Part shown: positions 6,462 through 12,836 of the stretch, piece by piece
How positions within the stretch are numbered: position 1 is the first letter of the stretch
Layout of the letters: the number at the start of each line of letters is the position of its first letter
From: an uncultured Erysipelotrichaceae bacterium
GTDB taxonomy: Bacteria > Bacillota_I > Bacilli_A > Erysipelotrichales > Erysipelotrichaceae
NCBI GenBank assembly: GCA_910586285.1
Contig: CAJUGR010000052.1
Coordinates: 1-12,836, forward strand
Direction of reading: 5' to 3'
DNA length: 12,836 nucleotides
Program-made: the position numbers and the translations under genes
Notes under the pieces: model-generated
The model's input: only the letters and a program-made list of their open reading frames with translations
Told to the model about the DNA's origin: nothing
Database searches by the model: none

Positions 6462-8790
6462 GATGCTTCCCTGCCTTTTTTAATGTGACGACCGTTGCGC
6501 CCATGCCTCCTTCGCCCTGTCCGCCGAGACGATACGATTCCACCTTAGCATTCTTTTTCAAATACTGATGAATGCCATTACGCAATGCGCCGGTTCCCAT
6601 ACCGTGAATGATGCGCACCGTATTCGCTCTCGCCAGCACCGCCTGATCCAAATATTGATCCACAATGGGCAGTGCTTCGGCAACCTTCAAGCCGATAACA
6701 TTTTTTTCCAAAGTGAAATGAGACCTCACTTTTGAAACTGCATAGCCTTTTTCCCGCACCTGCTTTTTTTGCGGCGGCATGGTGAATGTCAGCTCACTGC
6801 GGCGGGTATTCATCCGTACCCCGTTTACCATGACGCAGACCTTATCTTTGTTTATTTCGATCACTTCACCATAAGCATTCAAGTTGTTAAGCCGCACATA
6901 ATCCCCGATGTGTAAAGCTTCTGTCGGTTTTTCCTCTGGTTGTGAGGGATTCACATCATCTTCCAATGTACGAAGCCGCTGAGCTGTTTCATTAATAATA
7001 TGCGGCTTTACCTCATGGGGCATTGCCTTTAATTCCGCAATGATTTCTTCGGCTTGAGCGATCCTCTCCGTGAGTTGATCGGCATAAGTCTCTTTCAGTG
7101 CATTCAGTTCTTTTTCCTTTTGCGTATCAAATTGCTTCTTTTCCTGTTCCAGTGATTCCTGTAATGCCTTAAGATCAATAAGTTTCGTATCCATGATGCG
7201 TTTTTTCTCATGTGCCGCCGCTAATTCCGCTTCCAGTTGTTCCAACAGCGTATCCTGATGAGTGCGATTGGCCATGGACAATTGTTCGGCGCGCTGTAAC
7301 ACGCTTTCCTTCATATGACAACGCCGGGCAATCGCAAAAGCATTGGAAGCACCGCTGATGCCTTCCAAATAGCGATACGTAGGCTTCATATTTTCCATAT
7401 CAAATTCCACCCCGGAAATCATCATGTCTTCACGCTGTTTCGCATAGCTTTTTAACGCACTGTAATGCGTAGTCGCCAACACATAGGCTTGGGAAAGACG
7501 CAATTCCTCCAACACGGCAATCGCTAAGCATTCCCCTTCACGCGGATCGGTACCGCTTCCCAATTCATCCAACAGCACCAGCGAACGATCACTGATATGT
7601 TCACAAATATGTGCAAGCTTGGAAACATGGGCTGAGAATGTTGAAAGTGATTCCTGAATTGACTGTTCATCACCGATATCCGCAAAGATATGATCAAAAA
7701 ACGGCAGTCGTGCCGTTTCCGCCACCACCGGAAGCCCACTTTGGGCCAGACACACCGATAATCCGATTGTTTTCAGTGTTACCGTCTTTCCGCCCGTATT
7801 ACTGCCGGTGATCAGCACACTGCGATAAGGCGGCTTGATTTCATACGTATTCGCTACCACGTGATCATCATCAATCAACGGATGGCGGGCATTCTTTAAA
7901 AACAGGCGTTTCCCATCCATTTCTACATGGGCGATACATCCCGCATGAAGATGGGCATATTCTCCTTTGGCAAAGTACCCATCTAACAATGCCAAGGTCT
8001 TTTGATTAGCGGATAAAACATCTGCGAACGCTTTCACCTGCTGTGTCAGTTCCTGTAAAATCCGCTCCATTTCTTCCTGTTCACGACTGAGCAGCGCAGC
8101 CAGTTGATTATTTAAGTGAAACAGTGCTTCCGGTTCCACATAAGCCGTTTGTCCGGATGCACTTTCCCCATGAACAAAACCGCGGATACTGTTTTTCTCA
8201 CTCACCTTTACCAGTACACATATGCGATGATTACGGGAAGCCGTGATCGTATCCGTCAGTTTGTTTTGATTGTGAGCGATAAATTGTTGTGCAACTGCCG
8301 TCATTTCCCCTTCGCATAAGCGAATGCTTTTTCGCAAAGATGCCAGTTTGGGCGATGCCTGATCCATAATTTCATCGTGAACATTTATGCATGCATCAAT
8401 AGCACGGCATACTTTGGTAATATCACCCAGTGATTGAAACAACTCATCCAAATGTATCGTTGGAATTTCACATCCCTTACAATAATGGTGAACCGCCGCA
8501 ATCGTTGTGCCTTGTTGCGCAATATGGCGCAACTCCATCGGCCGCAATGTCTTATCACGACAGGCATCCGCTATCGCTGAGGTGATATCAAAGACACCGG
8601 GAAGCGGAAGTACGCCATATCGCACCACCAAATCCAATGCTTCCTGCGCTCGCTGCGCTTCTTGTTCAACCCACAAATATTCATATGACGGTGTGAGTTC
8701 CAGAATCTGCTTGCGGCCCAAAGAAAAACGACAATGTCGGGCAACCTGCTCTTTACACTGACTATATTGTAATGCCGCAAACGCTTCCAT
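6454..8790 (-). CDS. mutS2: MutS2 ATPase with C-terminal Smr domain
   Basis: MutS2 is the MutS paralogue without the mismatch-recognition domain. It is linked to suppression of recombination and, in Bacillus, to rescue of collided ribosomes. The 778-residue protein shows the MutS core and clamp (1-320), Walker A GSNTGGKT (329-336), SLSTFSAHV (381-389), Walker B LVLLDELGSGTD (404-415), ATTHY (439-443) and the GISGASNAFAIA stretch (477-488). A coiled coil follows (about 500-615), then a KOW-like beta segment (625-670), and a Smr domain (about 693-772) with HGMGTG (729-734). Two departures from the family: the usual GPNTGGKT has Ser for Pro at 330, and the Smr LDLRG-type motif is replaced by KNVIG (696-700). 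The gene starts 1 nt after the cvpA stop with AGGGGA 5 nt before the ATG, so coupling is likely. Confidence 0.96.
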   Translation of the reverse strand: MEAFAALQYSQCKEQVARHCRFSLGRKQILELTPSYEYLWVEQEAQRAQEALDLVVRYGVLPLPGVFDITSAIADACRDKTLRPMELRHIAQQGTTIAAVHHYCKGCEIPTIHLDELFQSLGDITKVCRAIDACINVHDEIMDQASPKLASLRKSIRLCEGEMTAVAQQFIAHNQNKLTDTITASRNHRICVLVKVSEKNSIRGFVHGESASGQTAYVEPEALFHLNNQLAALLSREQEEMERILQELTQQVKAFADVLSANQKTLALLDGYFAKGEYAHLHAGCIAHVEMDGKRLFLKNARHPLIDDDHVVANTYEIKPPYRSVLITGSNTGGKTVTLKTIGLSVCLAQSGLPVVAETARLPFFDHIFADIGDEQSIQESLSTFSAHVSKLAHICEHISDRSLVLLDELGSGTDPREGECLAIAVLEELRLSQAYVLATTHYSALKSYAKQREDMMISGVEFDMENMKPTYRYLEGISGASNAFAIARRCHMKESVLQRAEQLSMANRTHQDTLLEQLEAELAAAHEKKRIMDTKLIDLKALQESLEQEKKQFDTQKEKELNALKETYADQLTERIAQAEEIIAELKAMPHEVKPHIINETAQRLRTLEDDVNPSQPEEKPTEALHIGDYVRLNNLNAYGEVIEINKDKVCVMVNGVRMNTRRSELTFTMPPQKKQVREKGYAVSKVRSHFTLEKNVIGLKVAEALPIVDQYLDQAVLARANTVRIIHGMGTGALRNGIHQYLKKNAKVESYRLGGQGEGGMGATVVTLKKAGKHHG

Positions 8791-8791
8791 A

Positions 8792-9472
8792 TTATTCCCC
8801 TTTCAATTCTTGTAAAAATGTATCGATCTGTTCCTGTGATAAATCATAACCCGACAGCCAATGTGCGATATAATTAATATCTTCCTCATTAGGCATCGTA
8901 GAGGGGGTAACCACTTTTTGAATGGCTTTCAATTCCCCCAACTGATCACGAGAGAAAAACAACAATCCTTCAGTCATGGCATTGATCGGTTTCAAACAGC
9001 TTTCATTGATGACCCATAAGCCGTTCGCAAACAACGGTGTACTGAAAATAAATGACACAACCATGACAAACACCAACCCCTGCAAGGCACCCAAAGCTGT
9101 TCCCAATAACTTATTCATTTCTTGAATCAGCGGCAATTTCCCTACCGCCTTCAAAATCGGTTTCATAAATAAAACCGTTAATGAAAGGAGGAAAAACAAT
9201 ACCACAAATACTACCACCCGATTGATCGTCTGATAAAAAATCGCTGTGATCTGCGGATCACGCATCGCCATCAAATGATCCTGTGGATACAGATGCAGCA
9301 CTGTCGACAACGGATATGAAAGCATCCATGCCACAAGCGCACACACCAAAAAGCCGAAGCAACCTAACAGTTTCAAAAAAAAGCCCTGTTGATAACCACT
9401 GTAAGCGAACAGCACCAATATAAGAAGTACGGCTATATTCAATAATAATATATATTCAGTCGGAAATAACAT
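8792..9472 (-). CDS. cvpA: CvpA-family integral membrane protein
   Basis: A 226-residue membrane protein with about four hydrophobic segments (residues 7-25, 33-52, 83-105 and 123-145) and a soluble acidic C-terminal tail. An early GYQQGF (26-31) after the first helix is typical of CvpA/YshB proteins. The family is named for colicin V production in E. coli; its biochemical role is unsettled, with links to envelope stress. In Bacillus yshB also sits upstream of mutS2 and near rnhC, which supports the call. The start at 9472 has GAGGTG 5 nt upstream and a promoter at 9512-9541. It is the first gene of the operon with mutS2, uvrC and the GerE-like gene. Confidence 0.85.
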   Translation of the reverse strand: MLFPTEYILLLNIAVLLILVLFAYSGYQQGFFLKLLGCFGFLVCALVAWMLSYPLSTVLHLYPQDHLMAMRDPQITAIFYQTINRVVVFVVLFFLLSLTVLFMKPILKAVGKLPLIQEMNKLLGTALGALQGLVFVMVVSFIFSTPLFANGLWVINESCLKPINAMTEGLLFFSRDQLGELKAIQKVVTPSTMPNEEDINYIAHWLSGYDLSQEQIDTFLQELKGE

Positions 9473-9511
9473 CTTTACACCTCATATTCCTGATTCAAAC
9501 AGGATTTCTCT

Positions 9512-9541
9512 ATTGTAACATATTCTGATGAATAACCACAA
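9512..9541 (-). promoter_or_regulatory. Candidate promoter of the cvpA-mutS2-uvrC operon
   Basis: Minus-strand reading gives TTGTGG (9536-9541), an 18-nt spacer and TACAAT (9512-9517), with an extended TG before the -10 (TGTTACAAT). The start would fall near 9505, leaving a leader of about 32 nt to the ATG. A 5-bp hairpin (TCCTG/CAGGA, 9488-9504) lies at the 5' end of this leader and is too weak to interpret. Confidence 0.5.
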
Positions 9542-9574
9542 ACACGTTTTCACTACAAATTATATCGGGGATTG

Positions 9575-9600
9575 TCAGATATCGCAAGGTGTTTATCTGA
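9575..9600. repeat. 7-bp inverted repeat in the divergent region, possible operator
   Basis: TCAGATA (9575-9581) and its exact reverse complement TATCTGA (9594-9600) are separated by 12 nt. The spacing would suit a dimeric regulator, or a short hairpin in RNA. No known operator consensus is recognised. Confidence 0.3.
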
Positions 9601-9739
9601 ATATTGGATGAAAAGTACCGATTCTATTCATGTCAGAGAAAATATAAAAGCACAAACACTCCCCTTTCCTTTCCCGCAGAATTATGATAAGATTCTCCTA
9701 TCAATAGTATTATTATGATCCGAAATGAACCATCCAATC

Positions 9740-9755
9740 AAAGGAGGAACAGGAG
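9740..9755 (+). promoter_or_regulatory. Tandem ribosome binding sites of rnhC
   Basis: AAAGGAGG (9740-9747) lies 14 nt from the ATG at 9762 and AGGAG (9751-9755) lies 6 nt from it. The second has normal spacing and decides the start. The stronger upstream site may act as a standby ribosome site. Confidence 0.65.
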
Positions 9756-9761
9756 TTTTTC

Positions 9762-10640
9762 ATGAATATATCCATCACATGTACCAAGCAACAAATCAAC
9801 GAAATCAAGGAACGCTATCCCGAAGCCAAGCAGCGAGAGACACCGCCATATGCTTACTGGCAGCTCGGTTTAAGCGATTGTGTCATTACCGCTTATGAAT
9901 CGGGAAAGGTAGTGTTTCAGGGCATGGGCGCCGAACTTCATGCATCCGGATACCGCTCCCCTTCCCAATCACATCATTCCCAAGCAACCACATTATTTCC
10001 GCAATGGGGCAGCGATGAAGTTGGAACCGGTGATTATTTCGGGCCGGTTTGCGTATGTGCTGCGGCCGTAGATGAAGCCAACAGTATCTGGCTGAAGAAT
10101 ATGGGAATCCAAGACAGTAAGGCGATGAAAGATGAAACCATCCGATCTTTGGGGAAAACACTTCAGGAGCGAATTCCGCATTCTTTATTGATCTTGGATA
10201 ATGCCACCTATAACCGCGTTCATCAAACCCATAATATGGTCGATATCAAATGTAAGCTACACAATCAGGCTTATGTGCATCTTACACATAAACAAAGTGA
10301 AACACCGAAACAGATAATCGTTGATCAATTTGTGGCAGAAAAAAGCTATTATCGATACCTTGCCAAGGAAAAAGAAGTCGTTCGCAACATTCACTTTGAG
10401 ACCAAAGCAGAAAATCGCTATATCGCTGTGGCATGTGCTTCGGTAATTGCCCGATATGCCTTTTTATTGGCCTTTGATGATATGTGCCAAAAATATCAGT
10501 TCTCCTTTTGTAAAGGAGCATCTGCCCGTGTTGATGAAAACATTCGCGAATTCATTTCCATTTATCCTTCCACCGATTTAGCCAATGTTGCGAAGCTTCA
10601 CTTTGCCAATACCAAAAAAGCCGGGGTCAATTTCCAATAA
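9762..10640 (+). CDS. rnhC: Ribonuclease HIII
   Basis: RNase HIII cleaves the RNA strand of RNA-DNA hybrids, and so clears R-loops and Okazaki primers. The 292-residue protein has the N-terminal substrate-binding domain of the family (about 1-75, TBP-like fold), then the catalytic domain. Its motif GSDEVGTGDYFGP (83-95) contains the acidic pair Asp85/Glu86. VDQF (187-190) supplies Asp188, FETKAENRYIAVACASVIAR (212-231) is a family signature, and the C-terminal KLHFANT (278-284) is typical. Length and architecture are those of RNase HIII, not RNase HII, which lacks the N-terminal domain. It is the only plus-strand gene, divergent from cvpA as in Bacillus, and ends at a bidirectional terminator shared with the rhomboid gene. 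Confidence 0.95.
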   Translation: MNISITCTKQQINEIKERYPEAKQRETPPYAYWQLGLSDCVITAYESGKVVFQGMGAELHASGYRSPSQSHHSQATTLFPQWGSDEVGTGDYFGPVCVCAAAVDEANSIWLKNMGIQDSKAMKDETIRSLGKTLQERIPHSLLILDNATYNRVHQTHNMVDIKCKLHNQAYVHLTHKQSETPKQIIVDQFVAEKSYYRYLAKEKEVVRNIHFETKAENRYIAVACASVIARYAFLLAFDDMCQKYQFSFCKGASARVDENIREFISIYPSTDLANVAKLHFANTKKAGVNFQ

Positions 10641-10654
10641 AATAAAACTTTCTA

Positions 10655-10683
10655 AAAAACGATGGAACACATCCATCGTTTTT
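10655..10683. terminator. Bidirectional terminator between rnhC and the rhomboid gene
   Basis: AAAAACGATGGA (10655-10666) pairs perfectly with TCCATCGTTTTT (10672-10683) around a 5-nt loop. T-runs on both strands let it serve rnhC (plus) and the rhomboid gene (minus), whose ends are 60 nt apart. Confidence 0.85.
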
Positions 10684-10700
10684 ATGATTAATCTTATGGT

Positions 10701-11972
10701 TTACTTCCCTTCCGGCAAACCCAAATCGGTTTTACTGTAATAATGCAAATAGGCCTTCTGAATCCGCTGTGCATAACTTTCCCACCCCAGGTTGCGCACC
10801 ATAGCAAGATAACTGCGATCCGTTTCCTTGCTTAACGGTTCCACCCAATCGACTTTCATCGCCATCATGCCCGAAGCCGCAACCAAGATCGCAAAGCAAA
10901 TCGCTACATGGACACGCAAATTTTTCCAACGCTCGCTATCAGCAAACACGATTCCAAGAAAGATTCCGCAGACAAATCCGCCCAAATGAGAGAATAAAGA
11001 GATACCGGGCAACAGTGATATCATCAAGTTGATTAACAACAGGCGAAAAACACTTGCTTTCACCATTGGATGACGAATACTGCCATTGGCAAACAAGGTG
11101 ACTAGAAATGCCCCTAACAAACCGAATATACCACCGCTGATTCCCAGACAAATCATATTACCGGCAGTTAAAAAGACAAAGAGATTTCCCATGATGATGG
11201 AAGCGGTCAAAATCACAAGATACTGAATTCGCGAAAATGATCTTTCACAGGCTTTTCCGATCACATACAATGCCGTCATATTACAAAGCAAATGAATGGC
11301 ATCCACATGCAGAAAGCCGGCCGTAACAAACCGCCAAAATTCATGTAAACTCACAATATTCATTTTATAATATGCCCCGCATAATAATGCCGCCAACAAA
11401 TCACTTTCCAAATAATTGCTTACCGACAGTGCAATGAGCCAAATAATCACACAGAAAGCAATCACGGCAACACTCGTCTTGGGAAGCTGTTTTAAGTCAT
11501 TCGTTTGTTTGCGCCGCTCTGCCATGGCTGCGCGCTGTAACTCCGCTAAGGATCGGGTGATTTTGGTATATTCTTCCTCAACATTCTCTACTTCATACAC
11601 TGCTGTTACGATATCGGGAAACGCATTTTTCAGTGAATCATCACTACATTCTCCCGGTTGAATCAATACTTGAGTAAAGAATTCCCGTGTCATTTCGGAA
11701 GCAGTCGGATTGGTATTGAGAATTACCAGCTTCCCACTCCGATTGGTCATATGTGAAATCACTTGAAATACGCGCCGTAAATAAACTTGACGTTCCATCA
11801 AGATCGCATCTGAATCATGTGATAACAGAAGAATCGGATAATCTTTATTTTGTGCATTCATCAGCCACAATTCTTTGCGATTTTGACGTATGGTAACTAC
11901 TTGATAATGCTGCTGCTCCACAAAATATTGAAGTAATTGTAATACATATAAGCCCCATGGTTGTTCATTCAT
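10701..11972 (-). CDS. Rhomboid-family intramembrane serine protease with N-terminal soluble domain
   Basis: Rhomboids cut substrates inside the membrane with a Ser-His dyad. In the 423-residue product, GISGG (277-281) holds the catalytic Ser279 and FSHLGG (327-332) the catalytic His329. The HVDAIHLLCN stretch (222-231) supplies the conserved His and Asn of the oxyanion region, preceded by EFWRFVTAGFLH (211-222). About seven hydrophobic segments run from 167 to 373. Residues 1-165 are a soluble cytosolic-type domain, and 374-423 a C-terminal tail; this layout resembles Bacillus YqgP/GluP, a membrane-protein quality-control protease, but the N-terminal domain is not identified. I place the start at ATG 11972, with GAGGTG at 11979-11984 and a 6-nt spacer, over the GTG at 11981 that overlaps the rluD stop. 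It follows rluD closely and is probably co-transcribed. Confidence 0.9.
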   Translation of the reverse strand: MNEQPWGLYVLQLLQYFVEQQHYQVVTIRQNRKELWLMNAQNKDYPILLLSHDSDAILMERQVYLRRVFQVISHMTNRSGKLVILNTNPTASEMTREFFTQVLIQPGECSDDSLKNAFPDIVTAVYEVENVEEEYTKITRSLAELQRAAMAERRKQTNDLKQLPKTSVAVIAFCVIIWLIALSVSNYLESDLLAALLCGAYYKMNIVSLHEFWRFVTAGFLHVDAIHLLCNMTALYVIGKACERSFSRIQYLVILTASIIMGNLFVFLTAGNMICLGISGGIFGLLGAFLVTLFANGSIRHPMVKASVFRLLLINLMISLLPGISLFSHLGGFVCGIFLGIVFADSERWKNLRVHVAICFAILVAASGMMAMKVDWVEPLSKETDRSYLAMVRNLGWESYAQRIQKAYLHYYSKTDLGLPEGK

Positions 11973-11977
11973 GAATT

Positions 11978-12836
11978 TCACCTCATTTCACGCAATGATG
12001 TTAATACCGCTTCCATTTCCGGCGGTAGCGGCGCATTCACCGTAATTTTTTCTTGGGTGCGCGGATGAATAAAGCTAAGTTGATGCGCATGAAGCAATTG
12101 TCCATCTGTGCCAAACGGCTTACGATAGCTGTATTTGGGATCACCGGCTACCGGATGATGAATATACTGCATATGAACGCGAATCTGATGGGTACGTCCC
12201 GTCTCCAATCGACATTCCACCAATGTAAATTCATGAAATCGCTCCACAACGTGAAAGTGCGTCCGTGCCGCTTTGCCGTTTTCGATCACAGCCATCTTTT
12301 GACGATCTTTTTCATCGCGGCCGATCGGAGCATCAATCGTGCCGTATTCATGAGATATGACCCCATGAACTAAAGCATAATAAAGACGCTGTACGCTTTT
12401 TTCCTGAAGCTGTTTCACCAATTCACGGTGAGCCGCATCATTTTTTGCGGCCACCAATAAGCCGGTCGTATCCTTATCGATCCGATGTACAATCCCCGGT
12501 CGTAAAACGCCGTTAATGCCTGACAGATCGTTACAGTGATACAATAAGGCATTCACCAATGTTCCGCCCATATGCCCTGCCGAAGGATGCACAACCATTC
12601 CTTTCGGCTTATTTATCACGATAACATCCTGATCCTCATAACGAATATCTAAGTCCAGTGGCTCCGGCAACACGCACAGCGGTTCTTTCGGCGGCACTTC
12701 CAACACCACTTCGTCCCCTGCTTTTACTTTCGTATTGCTTTTACAAGCAGTGCCGTTCAATGTTACCCAATCATTCTTAATCAACTCCTGAATTCGATTG
12801 CGGGACAAATCAGAAGTCTGCTCATTCAAAAATTTA
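11978..12836 (-). CDS. rluD: RluD-family 23S rRNA pseudouridine synthase (5' end outside the window)
   Basis: This enzyme converts uridines in 23S rRNA to pseudouridine. The visible part begins inside an S4 RNA-binding domain (LSRNRIQELIKNDWVTLNG). It continues with the catalytic domain: DVIVINKPKGMVVHPSAGH, then GIVHRIDKDTTGLLVAAK with the catalytic Asp of HRxDKDTxG, and GRTHQIRVHM near the end. The frame is open to the right edge and reads KFLNEQ there, matching the usual LDKFL...  start of S4 domains. A TTG at 12829 could be read as a start but is almost certainly an internal Leu; only a short N-terminal piece is missing. Assignment to RluD rather than RluC or RluA rests on the S4 domain and sequence feel; the exact target uridines cannot be told. 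Confidence 0.88.
   Translation of the reverse strand, partial: KFLNEQTSDLSRNRIQELIKNDWVTLNGTACKSNTKVKAGDEVVLEVPPKEPLCVLPEPLDLDIRYEDQDVIVINKPKGMVVHPSAGHMGGTLVNALLYHCNDLSGINGVLRPGIVHRIDKDTTGLLVAAKNDAAHRELVKQLQEKSVQRLYYALVHGVISHEYGTIDAPIGRDEKDRQKMAVIENGKAARTHFHVVERFHEFTLVECRLETGRTHQIRVHMQYIHHPVAGDPKYSYRKPFGTDGQLLHAHQLSFIHPRTQEKITVNAPLPPEMEAVLTSLREMR
11979..11984 (-). promoter_or_regulatory. Ribosome binding site deciding the rhomboid start
   Basis: GAGGTG, overlapping the rluD stop codon, stands 6 nt before ATG 11972. The GTG at 11981 is itself inside this site, so it is a poor start candidate. Confidence 0.7.

Larger units (their letters stand above)
9473..9761. other. Divergent intergenic region between cvpA and rnhC
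   Basis: This 289-nt AT-rich region separates two divergent genes. It holds the cvpA promoter (9512-9541), a 7-bp inverted repeat (9575-9600) and two ribosome binding sites for rnhC. TATGAT (9683-9688) and overlapping TATTAT runs (9708-9716) are possible -10 elements for rnhC, but none has a convincing -35. I see no gene here. In Bacillus zapA lies at this place, next to rnhC; no ZapA-like frame is visible. Confidence 0.6.

Noticed and set aside
9473..9761. SOS (LexA) box controlling the operon with uvrC
   Set aside because: No CGAAC-N4-GTTCG-like site was found in the intergenic region upstream of cvpA.
11973..11981. GTG start of the rhomboid gene giving a 4-nt overlap with rluD
   Set aside because: The GTG is part of the GAGGTG ribosome site that serves the ATG at 11972.

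Overview
The window reads as ordinary chromosomal DNA from a low-to-moderate GC Bacillota. The gene set and order (rnhC next to cvpA-mutS2-uvrC-gerE) resemble the Bacillus neighbourhood. The protein divergence and the missing zapA and polX suggest a lineage outside Bacilli proper, and Erysipelotrichia is my best guess (inference only). There are no transposases, phage genes, CRISPR arrays, tRNAs or rRNAs. Almost everything is on the minus strand; only rnhC is on plus.

Layout, left to right. Positions 1-97 lie past a terminator and hold no gene. Positions 98-3824 are a three-gene minus-strand operon, transcribed from a consensus extended -10 promoter at 3843-3851. It encodes a membrane-anchored VanY/M15B-fold protein that has lost its zinc ligands, then a MurL-type UDP-MurNAc-L-Ala-L-Glu epimerase, then a MurD-family ligase whose features fit MurD2. 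It ends at a hairpin terminator at 64-93. MurD2 and MurL together form the alternative route to the D-Glu residue of the peptidoglycan stem: L-Glu is added first and epimerised afterwards, so glutamate racemase is not needed. Positions 3880-4327 carry a small unknown gene with its own promoter and a strong ribosome binding site. Its reading frame is split in two overlapping pieces, so it may be frameshifted.

Positions 4441-9472 are a second minus-strand operon, cvpA, mutS2, uvrC and a stand-alone GerE-type LuxR regulator. Junctions are tight (1-nt gap, 8-nt overlap, 38-nt gap) and a hairpin terminator follows at 4421-4442. It combines DNA repair or ribosome rescue (MutS2), nucleotide excision repair (UvrC), a membrane protein and a small DNA-binding protein. 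Positions 9473-9761 are a divergent intergenic region with a promoter for cvpA and a 7-bp inverted repeat. rnhC (RNase HIII) runs on plus at 9762-10640 and converges on a rhomboid protease gene, with a shared bidirectional terminator at 10655-10683. An rluD-family pseudouridine synthase gene runs off the right edge and is followed closely by the rhomboid gene.

The most notable points are the MurL/MurD2 pair in a Gram-positive-type genome, the inactivated VanY-like protein that heads its operon, the split small gene, the GerE-like gene with no ordinary start codon near its ribosome binding site, and an altered Smr-domain motif in MutS2.
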